Part shown: one piece after another, positions 44,130 through 56,236 of the stretch | How the letters are laid out: each line of letters opens with the position of its first letter | How positions within the stretch are numbered: the first letter of the stretch is position 1 | Assembly: GCA_001692895.1 (NCBI GenBank) | Contig: KV748230.1 | Coordinates: 248,001 to 312,000, forward strand | Reading direction: 5' to 3' | DNA length: 64,000 nucleotides | Source of the DNA: Cenococcum geophilum 1.58 | Lineage: Eukaryota; Ascomycota; Dothideomycetes; Gloniales; Gloniaceae | Program-made: the position numbers and the translations under genes | The notes under the pieces: generated by a model | What the model saw: the letters and a program-made list of their open reading frames with translations, nothing else | Databases searched by the model: none | Told to the model about the DNA's origin: nothing

Positions 44130-47100
44130 CCCTTTAAACTTGAGCTTCTGCGAGATGGGGCTGTAGTAGTTCTGGGTGGAGTTTATAAAAGTCTTTTGCG
44201 GCTTATATAAGTCCTATAAAGTTAACGGGTTCCTATAAGGACTTAGTAAAGCCTCTCCATTTTATAAGATATATATATTAGCGTTTCCGTTTATTATACT
44301 TAATATTATTAATTCTTTTAATAAAGTACTTATTCTTACCATCCACTTTAACTAGTAGGGGAAGGTCTTATATCTGTCTAGGCAGGGCGTCTAATGTGGG
44401 GGTAGTAGGGTAGAGGACTGACGTATAGAATACGGGGTGGATTTTAACCGTATTGGGGAGCTTTAGTTGGTAGGCGTAAGGAGAGATAACCTTTTTAACC
44501 TTATAAGGGCCAGCGTTCTTCCAATTAAGTTTCTTAGTAGGTCGTTTTGTATTTAGATTTCTTATATCTAGCTAGATAAAATTACCAATTTAGTAGGCTG
44601 GTGCTAGGGTTCGTTTCTTATTCGCTGTGGCTTTATAGACAGATTAAGCCTATATTATCTTATTAGTAAGGAACTATTATAGTTTCTCCATCTTCTTTAT
44701 AAATTTATTTGCTTCTATAACTTATAAGGCGTAATAAGCGGGGTAAGGAACATTACTAAAGGGTTTAAAACCTATTCGTGGGTGCTAGCCGTAATTAGCC
44801 AGAAATGGGGAGACTTTCATAGTTTCCAAGACGGAGTTATTTACGGTAAACTTAGCGAATGCGAGCTAGTTAATCCAGTTATTCTATAAATACGACGTGT
44901 ATATCCGAATATACTATTCCATTATAATATTTACGCGTTCTATTTGGCCATCCGTTTCTAGGTAATACGTAGTAGATAATAGTGCTTTAATATAGAGTTG
45001 AGTAGTTAGTTTTTTCCAGAATACTAAGATAAACTAGCTACCTTTATTGGAGATAATTGTTTCAGGGAGTCTGTGGAGTTTCTATACGTAATCTAGGAAT
45101 AGTTAGGCAACGGCAGGCGTTAATATATTAGGGCAGGCGATTAAGTATCTTATTTTAGATAGTTGGTCTATAACTACTATAATATTTGTGCAGCCTCTAC
45201 TCTTAGGAAGGTTAACAATAAAGTCAATTAAGATATCCTTCCATCTTTGGTCTGGAACAGGTAGTGGCTTTAAAAGACCGTTATACGTCTTATGCGAGGC
45301 TTTAGCTCGTCAGTAGGTGTAGTAGCTAGAGACGTACCTTTATATTATATTATGCATATTTAGCTAATAATACTCCCGTTAGAGTAGTTTTAGGGTCTTT
45401 CCTTAGCCTAGGTAGCCGGCGATAGGTAGATTGTATACGTGTTTAAGGAGTTTAAGCTTAAGCTTATTATAATTAGGGATAACTAAATGGTTTTAATAAT
45501 ATAAGCGGTTTCTGCGGGCTTTGCATTTACTTAGAGAAATCTTTTTAGAGCGTCTAATGCCATTTTATATTAGCTTAAGCGTCTCTTAGATAAACTCGTT
45601 ACTTGGGTATTTATTAACTATAATTTATTTAATTAATTAATTAGTTATTTTAAGGATGTATACCATAAGATCTTTAGTAGGAGGGTTAAATAGTTTAGGG
45701 CGAAGTAGGGTCTGATTTCGGTAAAAGCGCGCTTTTTTTAGGGCTGGCGCGTCTTGCGAGCGTCAGGTTAGGGCATTAGGCTTCTAGCCTTGGACGCCTA
45801 GGCGGTACGTAATTAAGAATCGGAAATAAGATAGATATTCTAACTAGCGGGCCTAATAATAACTTAGCTGTTTTGTGGTTGTAAAGTACTGTAGATTCTT
45901 ATAGTCGCTAAGGACCTTAATTAGAAATCTAGCGCCTTCTAGTTTAGGTCGCCATTGTTTAAAACATCTAATAATAGCTAATAATTTCTTATTATAGATC
46001 TCGTAGTTACATTTAGCTAGGCTTAGTTATTTTAAGAAGTATACTATAGAGTGCAATACTCTATCCTTATTATATTAAGATAGGATGCCTCTAGTGACGT
46101 AGTTAGATAAGTCAGCTTCTATAACACTTATTTAGTTTAGGTTGAAGTATTAGAGTATAGGCGCAGTAGTAAATATAACTTTTAGATAGGTAAAGGCCTT
46201 CTTATATTCCTTATTAAAGATAAAGACTTTATCCTTTTAGGTTAGAGCTATAAGGGGTAAAACTAGGGCGGAAAAGTTATTAATAAACCGTTAGTAGAAA
46301 TTAGCAAATCCTATAAAGGCTCTTACATCCTTAACATTCTTAGGTTCTTGCCAGTTTATAATTACTTCAACTTTCTTTGGGTTTATTTGTATACCGTTTA
46401 TAGAAATAAGAAGTCTAAGGTATAGGACTTCTATTTTATAGAACTCGTATTTATCTATATCTAATTATAGACTAGCTCTGTATAGGGCTTATAAAATAAG
46501 GTTAACGTGCTTCTAGTGTTTGGTTAGGTTATTACTATATATTAGGATGTCGTCGATATAAGCAGTATAGAAGATATCCAGGTAGGGGCGCAGGGTATTA
46601 TTTATATAATGTTAAAACGAGCTCGGAGCGTTTGTAAGGCTAAAGGGTATTATTAAGTATTTAAATAGTCCATATCGGGTACGAAATGTAGTAAGCTATT
46701 TATCCCCTTTTGTAATGCGGAGACGGTTAAATATAGAGATAATATTGAGCTTCGTATAGTAACGAGCCTTACTTAGTCGGTTTAGCGTCTCTTATATTAA
46801 CGGGATCGGATATTAGTTCTTGACGGTAACGGCGTTAAGAGCTCGGTAGTCTATACAGAAGCGTAAACCGCCGCTAGGTTTCTTAATGAAGATCACTAAT
46901 ACGGCTATAGGCGACGAGCTTACTCTAATAAATCCTTTACTTAGGTTTTCGTCTAAATACTTTTATAATACTTAGAGTTTATTTTAGGATATTCTGTATA
47001 AGGGTCTAAATCCGGGCTAAGTTCCTTCTTTAAGTATAATCTTATAGTTGTATAGTTGGTGTTTTAGTAGCTTATCGGCTTCCTTTTATAAAAATGCATC

Positions 47101-48120
47101 TAGGCGATAATAATACTCTATTAGTACCTTTGTAGTAGGGTTAGTATACTTCTTTAGTGCTAAGGCCTTCTTAATATCGGCCATTATAACAGCGAAGATT
47201 GTATACTCGGGTTTCTTAGTAAGTTGCGCTAGCGGGGTAGCTCTAATTATGCGGATATCTAGGGTGCTGAGCTTGCTCGGATTGTCTATAGTTTCTTATT
47301 TAGGTTTGGGTTTAGTATTAGATACGGAGTTAGTATTAGATTTAGGTTTAGGTTCTTTAAGAATCCTTTTTATAGTGGAATACTAGTCCTTCTAGTATTT
47401 TCGTATATAGAGCTTAAGCTTTTACTTAGCTTGGGGCGGTGTAGTACTTAGTAATAACTTATAGAATTTAGTAAAGTTTTTGGATCCTTAGTGGATGTCG
47501 GTAGAATTCTTACATCGGTGAAATTTAGTAGAATTCCTAGGTTAGTAGAATCTGGTAGATTCCTCGGGTATAGGGTAGATAGTTATAGAAATTTTAGACT
47601 AGTAGATTGTGGTAGATTTTTTAGATTTTAGTTTTGGGTTTAAGTAGCGAGTTATAAGGTACTTCTGCTTGCAATAGGAGGCAGTAAATAGAAGCTTAAG
47701 GTTGTCCTAATTGATAGTTACCTTATATAGCTTTATCTAGGGTTGTCTAAGGATTACTAAGTGACCTAGGGTAGTAACGAAAAGTTTAATTAATTCTTTA
47801 TAGTTTAGGTATTGGAGTCTTAGGAATACTACATAGGTAATACGGCCTAAGATAGTGCGTTTGCCATTAAATCCAAATACGTTAATATGCCGGTTAAGGG
47901 GGATTAGGGTAAAACTATTATCTTACGTAAAGATCTTATTAATAAATCCTATGCCGCTAGCTCCTGTGTTAATTAGGATTTAAGCGTTAGCCTATTAACT
48001 ATTCTGCTAAAGACGGCAGTTAATGGTTATGCTATAGTCCTAAGAGTTGGAGTTCGTAATGTTAAATACGTTTAACGAGATCCTATAGTAGAGCTGTCCT
48101 GGAGAGCAACTTAGCTCTAG
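44130..48120 (-). pseudogene. Pol of Gypsy B: RT, RNase H, integrase, chromodomain
   Basis: Minus strand. RT at about 46,950-46,400: [40 protein letters not shown], and an intact catalytic [12 protein letters not shown] (Asp-Asp at 46549-46554). RNase H at about 46,180-45,850 reads [44 protein letters not shown]. Integrase runs from about 45,500 to 44,750 with the zinc-binding lead-in LLKHVYNLPIAGYLG. The C-terminus has [10 protein letters not shown] and a chromodomain-like KYFIKRINNIKYNKRKR, with YISYKMERLY, at 44,330-44,220. TAA/TAG stops still abound, so no protein is expected, but this is the best preserved RT in the window. Confidence 0.9.
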
Positions 48121-49312
48121 GACCTTCCTTTTAGAGGTGATTAGGGTGGGGTTCTTATAGAACATCGGCTGTAGCTTTGTCCTTGTAAATAGTGCTTATT
48201 AGATATAGGGCTAAAACCAGGTAGAGATTAGGGACGGTAACCGGAAGATTGATACGGCGAACGGCTGCTAGTGTTAGCCGTTTATAATTTGTGTTTAGGC
48301 ATAGGGACGGAGTAATGGTTAGAGAGGTAAGAGCTACTTCTATATTTAAAGCAGAGGCCTAGCTTAATACGTTATTCTTATTTAGAGGACCCTAGTGGGG
48401 CGTACCCTAGGGTCCTAGTGTTAATATCCATAGCGTTAGGGTGCTTAGGCTAAGACGATGACTTAGTAAACGTTTATAGGGTTGCCGTATTATATTATAG
48501 AGCGGGCTTCGGTATCAGGCGTAGTATATATTATATCGTTTATTAATAACGTTTACGTAGGCATTAAGGGCTCCTAGTAGGTCTACGCCTATTAGGGAGG
48601 TTTTTAGTTTAGGGCTTAGGGATTTAATAAGGCTGTTAATTAGTACGGAGTCATTCCAGCCTGTTTCTTTTGCGTAACGGTTAAATTTAAAGAAGTATAC
48701 TAGGAAACTTTTCGTTCCTTAAGTTATGTGGTTTATCTTTCTTTAAGTAGTAGCTTAGCGGTTTAGGTCACTATATATAGCTTTAAGAAGTACAACTAGG
48801 CTTTATACTGAGTTTGGCTAAAGCGGTTTAATAAAGTTAGCTATATCTCCTCCTAGTTAACTTAGGGCGTAACAGAGTTAGTTAGCTTTAGTTAGGTAAC
48901 GGTTGGTATTACTAGTTAGCTTATTTTTAAGCTAGCTTAGAAATAATTAAAGCTTTTATTATTTACTGGTGAATACTAGGGGGTCTAGTAGTTGTTCGGA
49001 TCGTTTTAGTGTAGTGGTTAGCTTAGGGTAAGTGGCTACTGCGGGTTCGGGGCTTATATTCCGCGTGTTTATCTCCGGAGATAGCGTTTAGTCTTAAGGT
49101 TCTAGCGTGAGCATCTTAAGGGCGCGGACTTCTTCTTGGAGGTTCTTAATTAATTACTAGTATCGTGCTTCTTGTTCGGCTTGTTATTAATTTAAAGTGG
49201 CTTAGTTCTATTTAAGGGCGTCTATAAAAGACTTCTGTATCCCTACCAATTGTTCTTAGAGTGCGGATATGATACCGGCTGCCGTTATAGGGACTTCGGG
49301 TTTATTCTGCAT
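48121..49312 (-). pseudogene. Gag of Gypsy B
   Basis: ATG at 49310-49312 (MQNKPEVPITAAGIISAL), 34 bp after the 5' LTR. It continues with FVFTSK-like and GWNDSVLINSLIKSLSPKLK, the capsid-type block also seen in the truncated copy at 5747-6902. The knuckle region near 48,330 is poorly preserved. The final segment runs AAVRRINLPVTVPNLYLVLA. TAA/TAG stops replace Gln/Trp codons. Confidence 0.82.
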
Positions 49313-49346
49313 GTCGACGGTAGTGTAGGTAGTTAACGTAACGTAG

Positions 49347-49718
49347 TGTCACGGAGCGAGTATAAGCGACGATAATATATATAGCAAGGTAGATATTATT
49401 AAGCTATGTACATAAACTGTGTAAGAAGGTCAAGACGTTGCGTAAGGAAAGAAGGTAGGAAAACGGGAAGAAGGGGCATATATTGTTGACTTGGTTGCTT
49501 AGTTAACACGTACATAGGCAGAATAGGGTTTAGGTCTTAGTCCTGGCAGAACTTGGTAGAATTTGGTGGAACTTGGCAGAATATAGCAGAATGCCGTAGA
49601 TTGCCGTTAGATTGCCATCAGATTGCCGTTAAATTGCCATTTCGCGGTTAGTCTCTAATTACTAAGTCGGTGGAAATAGGTGGACGTGTGCAAGGTGTCA
49701 TGGGGGTGTCCCGTAACA
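49347..49718 (-). repeat. 5' LTR of Gypsy B (372 bp)
   Basis: On the minus strand it starts TGTTACGGGACACCCCCATG and ends at 49347 with GTGACA. It keeps more C and G than the 3' copy. Confidence 0.95.
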
Positions 49719-49723
49719 CTAAA

Positions 49724-52700
49724 GGAGAGCTCCGCGTTTTCCTTTAATAATAGATACTTAGCGAACGTCTTCTATAGTATTATACCGGATACTAGAGTCG
49801 TAGAAGTATCTATAATAGGAGAACCTTAAGTTCGAGCTCTTTAGCAGCTTAATAGCTCTATTTAAATTAACTAATTAACGGCAGGTTAATATACGATTTG
49901 CTTTAGTAAAGGTACTATAATCTCTCTTAGCACAATTATGGTCTAAACCCCCTTAGGATATATTACTTTCCATATTATTCCTATAAACACTCTATTTCTA
50001 TTTTACATTAAAGATATAAATAAGTTAGGTATTAGGCTTAATAACCTTAAGAATATACTTATTTAGAGAGATAATTAGGTGCCTGTTATATGCAAGTAGG
50101 GTTACCCCTAGTTGCTTCTTTATTAACTAAAAAAGAGTATTACTTAAAGCTACTTAACTAAGTTAGAATTACGCCAACTATACTATCGTTTTGGCCACCT
50201 ATCCGTTTATTAATTACTTAGGGTTCTTTAATAAGCGGGCTATAAAGTTAAGGTTAAGGCAATTAAGTATTTTATAAAGTATTATTATTACTGCTAAATA
50301 AACCAGAAGTCCCCTAGCCAATTTAAGTTTACCCTTAAGGATAACTATAACTTTAACTTCTATATTATTATTAACGTTATATATCTTAGCGGTAAACTAG
50401 TACTCTAAGTTATTAACTTCTTAACCTCCTTCTAAGCCGCGCGTTTTTTAAAAGATATATTAGCTAGAAACGTATAGAATACCCTTTAGTTATACTAGAT
50501 TAATATCTATTTAGAACCCCCTAATTAAATTATCTATAATATAGAAAAGAACTTCTTATTTATAGAGTTTTAATAATAGATAAAGGTAATGGCAATTAAG
50601 GTTAAGGAAGTCCCTATTAAGGCATATAATAGTATTAGAAAAGTAGAGCAATATTACACGCTATTACGCCGCGTATATAAGATTATCTCTTTAGAACTAA
50701 AGGACGCTAGCGAAAAACTTACCCTATAAATAGCTGTTAAAGCTATTAATAATTCCGCTAGCCTAAATAGACTTATACCTACATTACTAGTCTTTAGCGC
50801 CTACCTATAAATAACTAATAATTCTCTACTATCTCCCTCTATTATATAATAAGCTAAGGCGATTTACAAGGTAATAAAGGAGGTGCAATACCTCTATGCT
50901 ATACGCTAGGTTAATAACGTACTAGGAATAAGAAATGGCCTAAATACCTTAACTATGCTTAATTTGCCACTCTAGTCTAAAGTACGCGTATAGCGTGAAA
51001 AGGGAGGATAGTTAGGCCTATACTAACTTATTATAATTAATAGTTAAACTTATACTATTTAGATGCCTTATGGACCTACTTAATTCCATTTAACTGTTAT
51101 TAAGCCTTACTATAAAGATAATAATTCTAAGCCCTTGCAGGATGCCCTAGAAAATACCCTAAAGGAGAACTATAATTAATGTCCTCTAGAAGGCGACTAC
51201 GATCCCAATATAATTATAATAGATGCGCTATAACCACGACGCAGTAGAGGTCGCCTAAAGGGATTATAAAATCGCCAATATCTTATTAATTTTAAAGAAT
51301 AATTTATTGCCGCTATTAAGAATAGAGTTAAGTTATTAATAGCCTTTATAACAGCTAAAGAGAAGGCTAACTTTAAGCTCGCAAAACAGCTTTAAAAGGA
51401 AGGTTATATTATAACCCTAAGAGATCAACGGTCTTATCACAAGAGGAGTCTTTAAATTTAAGAAGTATAACCCTACTAAATTCAATAGAGTTTGCATCTT
51501 TAAGTTAAGAATGGTTAATAAGATTAAGGGTAAAGCTACTAACGCCCTATTTAAGAAATTAAGGCTTATTATCTAAGGTTATAACAATAATAGTAAAGAG
51601 ATAATTCTTATATAATCTCCTACGATTTAACGAGCTAGTTAGCGAGTTATTATTATATTAGCTCCCTCCTTAATAAAGAATAAAATGGCGGTTTATTTAT
51701 AAGATATTACTTAAGCCTACACCTAATTAGAGACGCATCTTTAGCGCTTAATATTAGCATACCTTCCGGAGCAAATTTGTCACCAGTATCCTAAAGATAT
51801 AATTATAGTTATGCTTAAGCTATTATATAGAATCGCAGGGGTAGAAACTTATTAGTGGGCTACCTATAGTAAGCACTATAAAGAGAAGCTTTTAATAACT
51901 ACTTCTATATTTAATCCCTACTTCCTTATTATAACTATAAAAACCCTATTTAGAATTATCGGTATATAAACTAATAATATAATTATCTTAGGAGATAACT
52001 AATTCTTAGCTCTTAAAGAGGATAAGTTAGTAAAGGTAAATCTTATAGCAAAGCTAAAGGAAAAGCTTAATTTAATAATACTATTACTCTTTAATAGATG
52101 CATCCTCTCCCTAAATAAGAATTCCATTACTTTACGCCAGAAGGGTTAAGGTAAGAAGATTAACGTTATTAACGTTAATTCTTTAAAGCAAGGATATATA
52201 GAGTAATGTGCTTGCGGAGTTTATATTACTTCTATCTATTAACCTAAGGCTTTATTTAATTTCTTTATTATAGCTTAATATTAGGAACTAATTAAGGATA
52301 ATATCCTTACCCTAAATAAGCGTCTTTTTTAGCAAATAAACCATCTTAATTAGGGACTACTCTATATACCTATTAACCTTCCTACCGCTAAGCTCTTTAT
52401 ATTTATTAATAGATTGTTTATAAATAATAAAGATTTTAGCTTCTAACTAGGATATAAGATTATTATTATAAATAAATCTACTAAAGAGAATAACTTTATA
52501 ATCTACAGCAATCTTATCTATTAGAGCTTAACTAAGAGTAAGCGCGTTACCTAAAGTGTTTTGGCGTTAGAGATATATAGAATAGTTAGCGGAATTAATA
52601 TAGCAATTGCAATTAGAACTACCCTAAAGATAATTATAGATTAGCTCAAACTTCTTATTATCCCTATAATTATATACACCGACTTATATTCCCTCTATAA

Positions 52701-52930
52701 GTATTTAGTTAAGCTTAGTACTATAAAGGAGAAGCGCCTTATAATTAATATTATGGCACTTTAGCAGTTCTATAAGTGTTAAAAACTCTTTAAGATTTAA
52801 TAGATTAATAGCCAAGATAACCTAGCAGATATAATAACAAAGGCGAACCCAAACAAGGCACTAGAGACGTTTATTAATATAAATACTCTATATATATAAG
52901 TTAAAGGTTAAGTTAAAAGGGAGTCCCTAG
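49724..52930 (+). pseudogene. Copia C1 pol: protease to RNase H
   Basis: Resumes the frame cut by Gypsy B. Integrase region (about 50,150-51,100): VYKIISLELKDASEKLTLQI, AIKNRVKLLIAFITAKEKAN. RT from about 51,450: HYKEKLLITTSIFNPYFLII, then GIXTNNIIILGDN at about 51,961-52,000, where the catalytic TDD is TNN (51973-51978; X = stop). RNase H at about 52,380-52,900: LFIFINRLFINNKDF, TDLYSLYKYLVKLSTIKEK (52,680-52,740), DNLADIITKANPNKALETFI. In live copies the last block completes the RNase H and is followed by a purine-rich primer site. Stops are TAA/TAG, with at least one small deletion near 51,418. Confidence 0.85.
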
Positions 52931-53068
52931 AAATTTCTTAGTTATATAAGGTCTTAAGATGTCTAGGAACTTTAACCGGCAGTTAAAGTTATCTAATTAG
53001 TTAGATTCTCTTGCTAAGACTTTTTAGAAGGGGGGAGTATAACATTCTACAGACCCTAACTTAAACCA

Positions 53069-53113
53069 GCCAATTAGGATTTTCCATCCCCGGGATAGAA
53101 AATCGCTATTAGC
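53069..53113. repeat. 45-bp hairpin in C1 3' UTR
   Basis: GCCAATTAGGATTTTCCATC with a complementary half ending AATCGCTATTAGC. A second hairpin (AACTTTAACCGGCAGTTAAAGTT-type, 52,974-52,996) lies upstream, as in C2. Confidence 0.78.
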
Positions 53114-53258
53114 TCGCTTACCGCTAGCGCCTTAGCGGCCCTACTGATAAGACTTATATTATAATGGCAATAGTAAAGGAGGAGGATTAATATTTGTTCT
53201 GCTAGTTAAGCGGTATATATATATATATAGATGGTAACCACGAAAGAAGAGTTGCTAG

Positions 53259-53474
53259 TATTGGGAATAAAGGCAAGTGGTTACTGTATAAGGCATATTG
53301 CCGTCACGTATAGCAAGTTGCCGTTACATGCGGTAAGTTGCTATCACGTGCCGCCGCGGCACTAGCGTGGTAAGGAACCTTAAGTTCCTTACCCCTTTTA
53401 TTAAGAATAATACAGAACAATTATTATACTATCTACGAACTGTAGCTACGTACTATTACCTTATATAACTAATA
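53259..53474 (+). repeat. 3' LTR of Copia C1 (216 bp)
   Basis: It begins TATTGGGAATAAAGGC (TG to TA) and ends CTAATA at 53474, then the GGTAA duplication. Same length as the 5' LTR. Confidence 0.95.
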
Positions 53475-54320
53475 GGTAAAATAGAGAACAAGTGCGGTAG
53501 TATAGAAAGGTAAATTATCTATACACTAGTAGTATAAAATATACTTTTCCTAGCAATATTAAATTTAAGCAACTAAGTCTTTATTCTTCTTATAAGTAAT
53601 AAGAGCATGCTTAATATATATAAAAAGAATATCTATTATAAAAAAAACTTAATTAATTTATACGGAATTACCTTATATCTTAAGAGTCGCTTAATAAAAA
53701 AGTTTTAGAAAAGAGTAGATCGTACACAGGTTTACCCAGTCCTATAGTAAGAGTATATCATCCTTAAGAGCTTTTAGGTTCTCCTTTACGTACTTATTAA
53801 CTTTTAACTCTACTTTAAGCGCTATATTAAGAAGGCTAAACCAAGAATTCTATCTTATACGATTATCTAGCAGAATTATCCTTCTAATAATTTGCTTAAA
53901 CTTAGCCGTATAACCCGCAGAAGCACGGCTATAGATAATATTATGGAGCTTTCTAAGTACTCCCATTGCTTAAAAAGTCTACTTTTTTTTCTTTACTTCT
54001 TATTAAGATCTATTCCGTTTATCTTATCTTCTTTATATAACTTACTAATAGAAGTATTAATTACTCCTTAGAAAAGAAGGTCCTAGATAGTAAGGTTAAT
54101 AATATACCCCTAGCAACAAATTTATTAAATAGATGGATCCCAATTAATATTCTAAAGCGCTATGCTCTATATAGCTAATATTACTTATTTAAATATAGCG
54201 AGAACAGTAAGTAAGCTATTAGAATTCCCTTAAAATCTATTACTAACTTATAACGTTACTACTATAGGGCTAATTATCTATCTTTATTAAACTAAGACTC
54301 TTATAATTAAGTACTTAAAG
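53475..54320 (-). pseudogene. hAT transposase, central part (5' of Copia C1)
   Basis: Minus strand. About 54,130-54,060 reads GYIINLTI ('GHIINLVA' block of hAT transposases). Next come LYKEDKINGIDLN and RASAGYTAKFKQIIRRIILL, then NSWFSLLNIALKVELKVNKY ('TRWNSWYxMLxxAL'). Finally DWVNLCTIYSFLKLFY and FYTTALVLYFT end at the C1 junction. The frame continues at 41469 once C1 is removed. The N-terminus, including any BED finger, is missing: the sequence gives way to an unrelated Copia piece at about 54,320. Confidence 0.8.
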
Positions 54321-54329
54321 AAGAATATA

Positions 54330-54920
54330 ATACACTATATCTTTGTAAAGGCAAGCAACGCGGCATTTAGCAATAATTTAGTTAGTAGGAAAAGTATAAG
54401 AGGATATCTATTTACCTTATTTAGGGGATTAATTAACTAAGTAAACATTAGTAACGAAATTAAACATAGAAGTAAAGCTCCTAGCTCTATTGTATACAGC
54501 TACTAAGTTAATAGCAATTCTTTAAAAAAAAGTTAGATTGAATACTAATAAGAAGTAAGTAATATATTGCGATAATATATAGACAATTTAAATCCTAACT
54601 AAAGGCGACGCTAAGCTTAACGCTAAGCTCCAATACGTTAATATTTATTACTATTAACTCTATTAGGAAGTTTATAAAGGAAGGATTAATATTAAATAGG
54701 TACCTACTACTAATATAATAGCGGACCGCTTAACGAAGGTTTTACTGCGTTAAAAGTATAGGACGTTCGTTTAATAATTAAATCTCGTTAATATTAATGA
54801 TTAAATTATTCGATTTAGATAATATTTTGGTAAAGTAACTATATAAGGTATTTCTTTAATATAATACCAAATTAGTATCGTGAATTTTTATATTTCTATA
54901 GCAGCCTAAAAGGCTCTATA
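54330..54920 (+). pseudogene. RNase H end of a different Copia element
   Basis: About 54,340-54,450 gives FVKASNAAFSNNLVSRKSIR and GYLFTLFRGLIN. After a one-base frame change it reads VKLLALLYTATKLIAIL, IYCDNI, ILTKGDAKLNAKLQYVNIYY and VPTTNIIADRLTKVLLR (to about 54,760). These are the classical fungal Copia RNase H blocks (DAxFADN, TSSTEAELLAL, CDNxxTI, IPTxxMxADGLTK). The family differs from C1 and C2, whose RNase H has the TDLYSLY block. Everything upstream is missing. Confidence 0.8.
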
Positions 54921-55250
54921 TAGCTAGGGGGGTATATTAACCTAATTTAGACTTCCTTACTACCGTTTTATTACCATATTTAATATCTACTACCTTATAA
55001 CTCACTACCTTATTTCTTATTATCTTATTACTTATAACCTATTTCTATTACCTATTATATTTTAGTTGCCTATAATATTTATATTAGTTACTTATACTAA
55101 CCTTATATATAGAGAGAGCTTCTAAAGCTATCTTTAATCGATAGAGTTGTTATTTCTAATTGTCTATTTAACAAAGGTCTTATATAATAAATTTATCGTA
55201 AGCACTACTTCGTCTACTATTGATATTATAAGTAGTAGCAATCCTACGCT
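54921..55250 (+). repeat. Probable 3' LTR of that Copia element
   Basis: A purine tract TAGCTAGGGGGG (54,921-54,932) is followed by TATATTAACCTAATTTAG, which I take as an LTR start with TG to TA. AT-rich sequence continues to about 55,250, where base composition changes. The end is not defined. Confidence 0.5.
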
Positions 55251-55488
55251 GAATATATAGACTCCGTATAGAATCCGCAGTGGACAAGAACTCAGGTTTC
55301 CTCTGGCGTATCGGGAGTAGAAAATTGGACAGATTTTTTCGCAAGGATCCTTTCTATAGACTTAAGCTGTAGAGAATTCGTTAAGAAATTAAGAAATTTC
55401 CTCTAGTAGTAACTCTGGTAGCGTGCACCCAATAGTTCATTATGTTATCTACCAGAGGGTATGCATAAAAAGCCGTGTCTCCCGTCTT
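55251..55488. other. 3' flank of the intact gene, boundary of non-RIPed island
   Basis: Base composition becomes balanced here and CpA-containing words return. CTCTGGTAGC (55,411-55,420) and GCTACCAGAG-like sequence (ATCTACCAGAG, 55,448-55,458) could form a stem-loop just downstream of the gene. No coding signal. Confidence 0.5.
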
Positions 55489-56235
55489 TTAGTGTCCTTC
55501 CACCTCTCCCTCGTCCTCATCATATTCAAGTTCCACCCCAAGAGGATCGGTGTCTGCCTTTGCGCCCATAGCCTCGTACAGTTCTCTTTGGTCCGCAGTG
55601 TTGTCTTCGTATTTTTGCAGAAACTTGCTGCAACCGAGAGTTCGAAGCAACTCAACTTGATGGTCAGCCAACTCAAGGCGAACTAGGAGAAGGTTATAAT
55701 GACAGATCTTCAACTCGGCTGCGGCACTAGAATCGATCTGGATCCCCTGGTTTCGCATTAAATTCGCTAAAAAAAATATATCCTCCATGTCGGTTCTCTT
55801 CTTGTCCATCCCGTTTTCATCTTCTGCTCGAAGGTACCAGCACTTCAATTTGACACCAAGACTCATAGGTAATGTCAGCATGAGATTGCCGCCGACATTG
55901 GTTGTGTGATGGATGAGGTCATTAAATCCTTTACCCTGAACAATGTCGGTTAGGATATCAACCTTAATCGGACGCAGAAGTGGGTTGTCCATGGAGCTCG
56001 AAGGTTTAACGAAAAGAACACCACCATCACTGTAAAACCAAGTGGTATCGATCAGTTGCTGGCGGAGTTGGTTGATATTGGTTGATTGAGGGACGAGCAC
56101 GTCAACGTCATTCGTCGTCCGATTACATTGGCGTTTGACCATCGAGGCACCGCCCACTAGGATGAAAGTTTCTGGAAATTTCGAGTTTATAGTGTTTACA
56201 CAGGCCAGGATATTCTTGTTTTCGAGAACTGCCAT
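55489..56235 (-). CDS. Predicted nucleotidyltransferase-fold protein (248 aa), intact
   Basis: The only long open frame in the window, with no stops and no intron needed. The ATG at 56233-56235 is chosen as the first in frame; MAVLENKNILACVNTINSKF leads straight into the fold. Seen: FILVGGASMVKR at residues 24-35 (a GG-S nucleotide-binding turn), TTNDVDVLVP at 40-49 with D43 and D45, and PIKVDILTD at 89-97 with D93. This G-G-S plus hDhD plus hDh pattern is the catalytic signature of the DNA polymerase beta-like nucleotidyltransferase superfamily (minimal/AbiEii-like branches); such enzymes transfer NMP to protein, RNA or small molecules. The C-terminal third is probably helical, and the last ~25 residues are strongly acidic (ELEYDEDEGEVE). 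No signal peptide or membrane segment. Base use is balanced and un-RIPed, unlike its surroundings, suggesting a single-copy, possibly selected or recently acquired gene. Substrate unknown. Fold fairly confident, function not. Confidence 0.8.
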   Translation of the reverse strand: MAVLENKNILACVNTINSKFPETFILVGGASMVKRQCNRTTNDVDVLVPQSTNINQLRQQLIDTTWFYSDGGVLFVKPSSSMDNPLLRPIKVDILTDIVQGKGFNDLIHHTTNVGGNLMLTLPMSLGVKLKCWYLRAEDENGMDKKRTDMEDIFFLANLMRNQGIQIDSSAAAELKICHYNLLLVRLELADHQVELLRTLGCSKFLQKYEDNTADQRELYEAMGAKADTDPLGVELEYDEDEGEVEGH

Positions 56236-56236
56236 T

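Larger units (their letters stand above)
43751..49718 (-). mobile_element. Full-length Ty3/Gypsy chromovirus, family B (5.97 kb)
   Basis: Two LTRs of 372 bp each (43751-44122, 49347-49718), TGTTACGGGACACCC...CTCCGTGACA on the minus strand, with a perfect target duplication CTAAA at 43746-43750 and 49719-49723 inside the Copia C1 gag. It is the youngest of a three-level nest. GC content is higher than in C1, and several catalytic motifs are intact. Confidence 0.96.
41470..53474 (+). mobile_element. Copia element C1, full length, split by Gypsy B
   Basis: 216-bp LTRs at 41470-41685 and 53259-53474, starting TGTTGGGAAT and ending CCAATA/CTAATA (ancestral CCAACA), with a perfect target duplication GGTAA at 41465-41469 and 53475-53479. 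The internal gag and pol read on the plus strand and are interrupted at 43750 by Gypsy B. The unit without Gypsy B is about 6.03 kb. C1 itself interrupts a hAT transposase. Confidence 0.95.

Noticed and set aside
55423-55686. Plus-strand frame, 87 aa, opposite the intact gene
   Set aside because: Overlaps the C-terminal part of the nucleotidyltransferase on the other strand; no independent support. The same applies to the alternative minus frame at 55449-55676.
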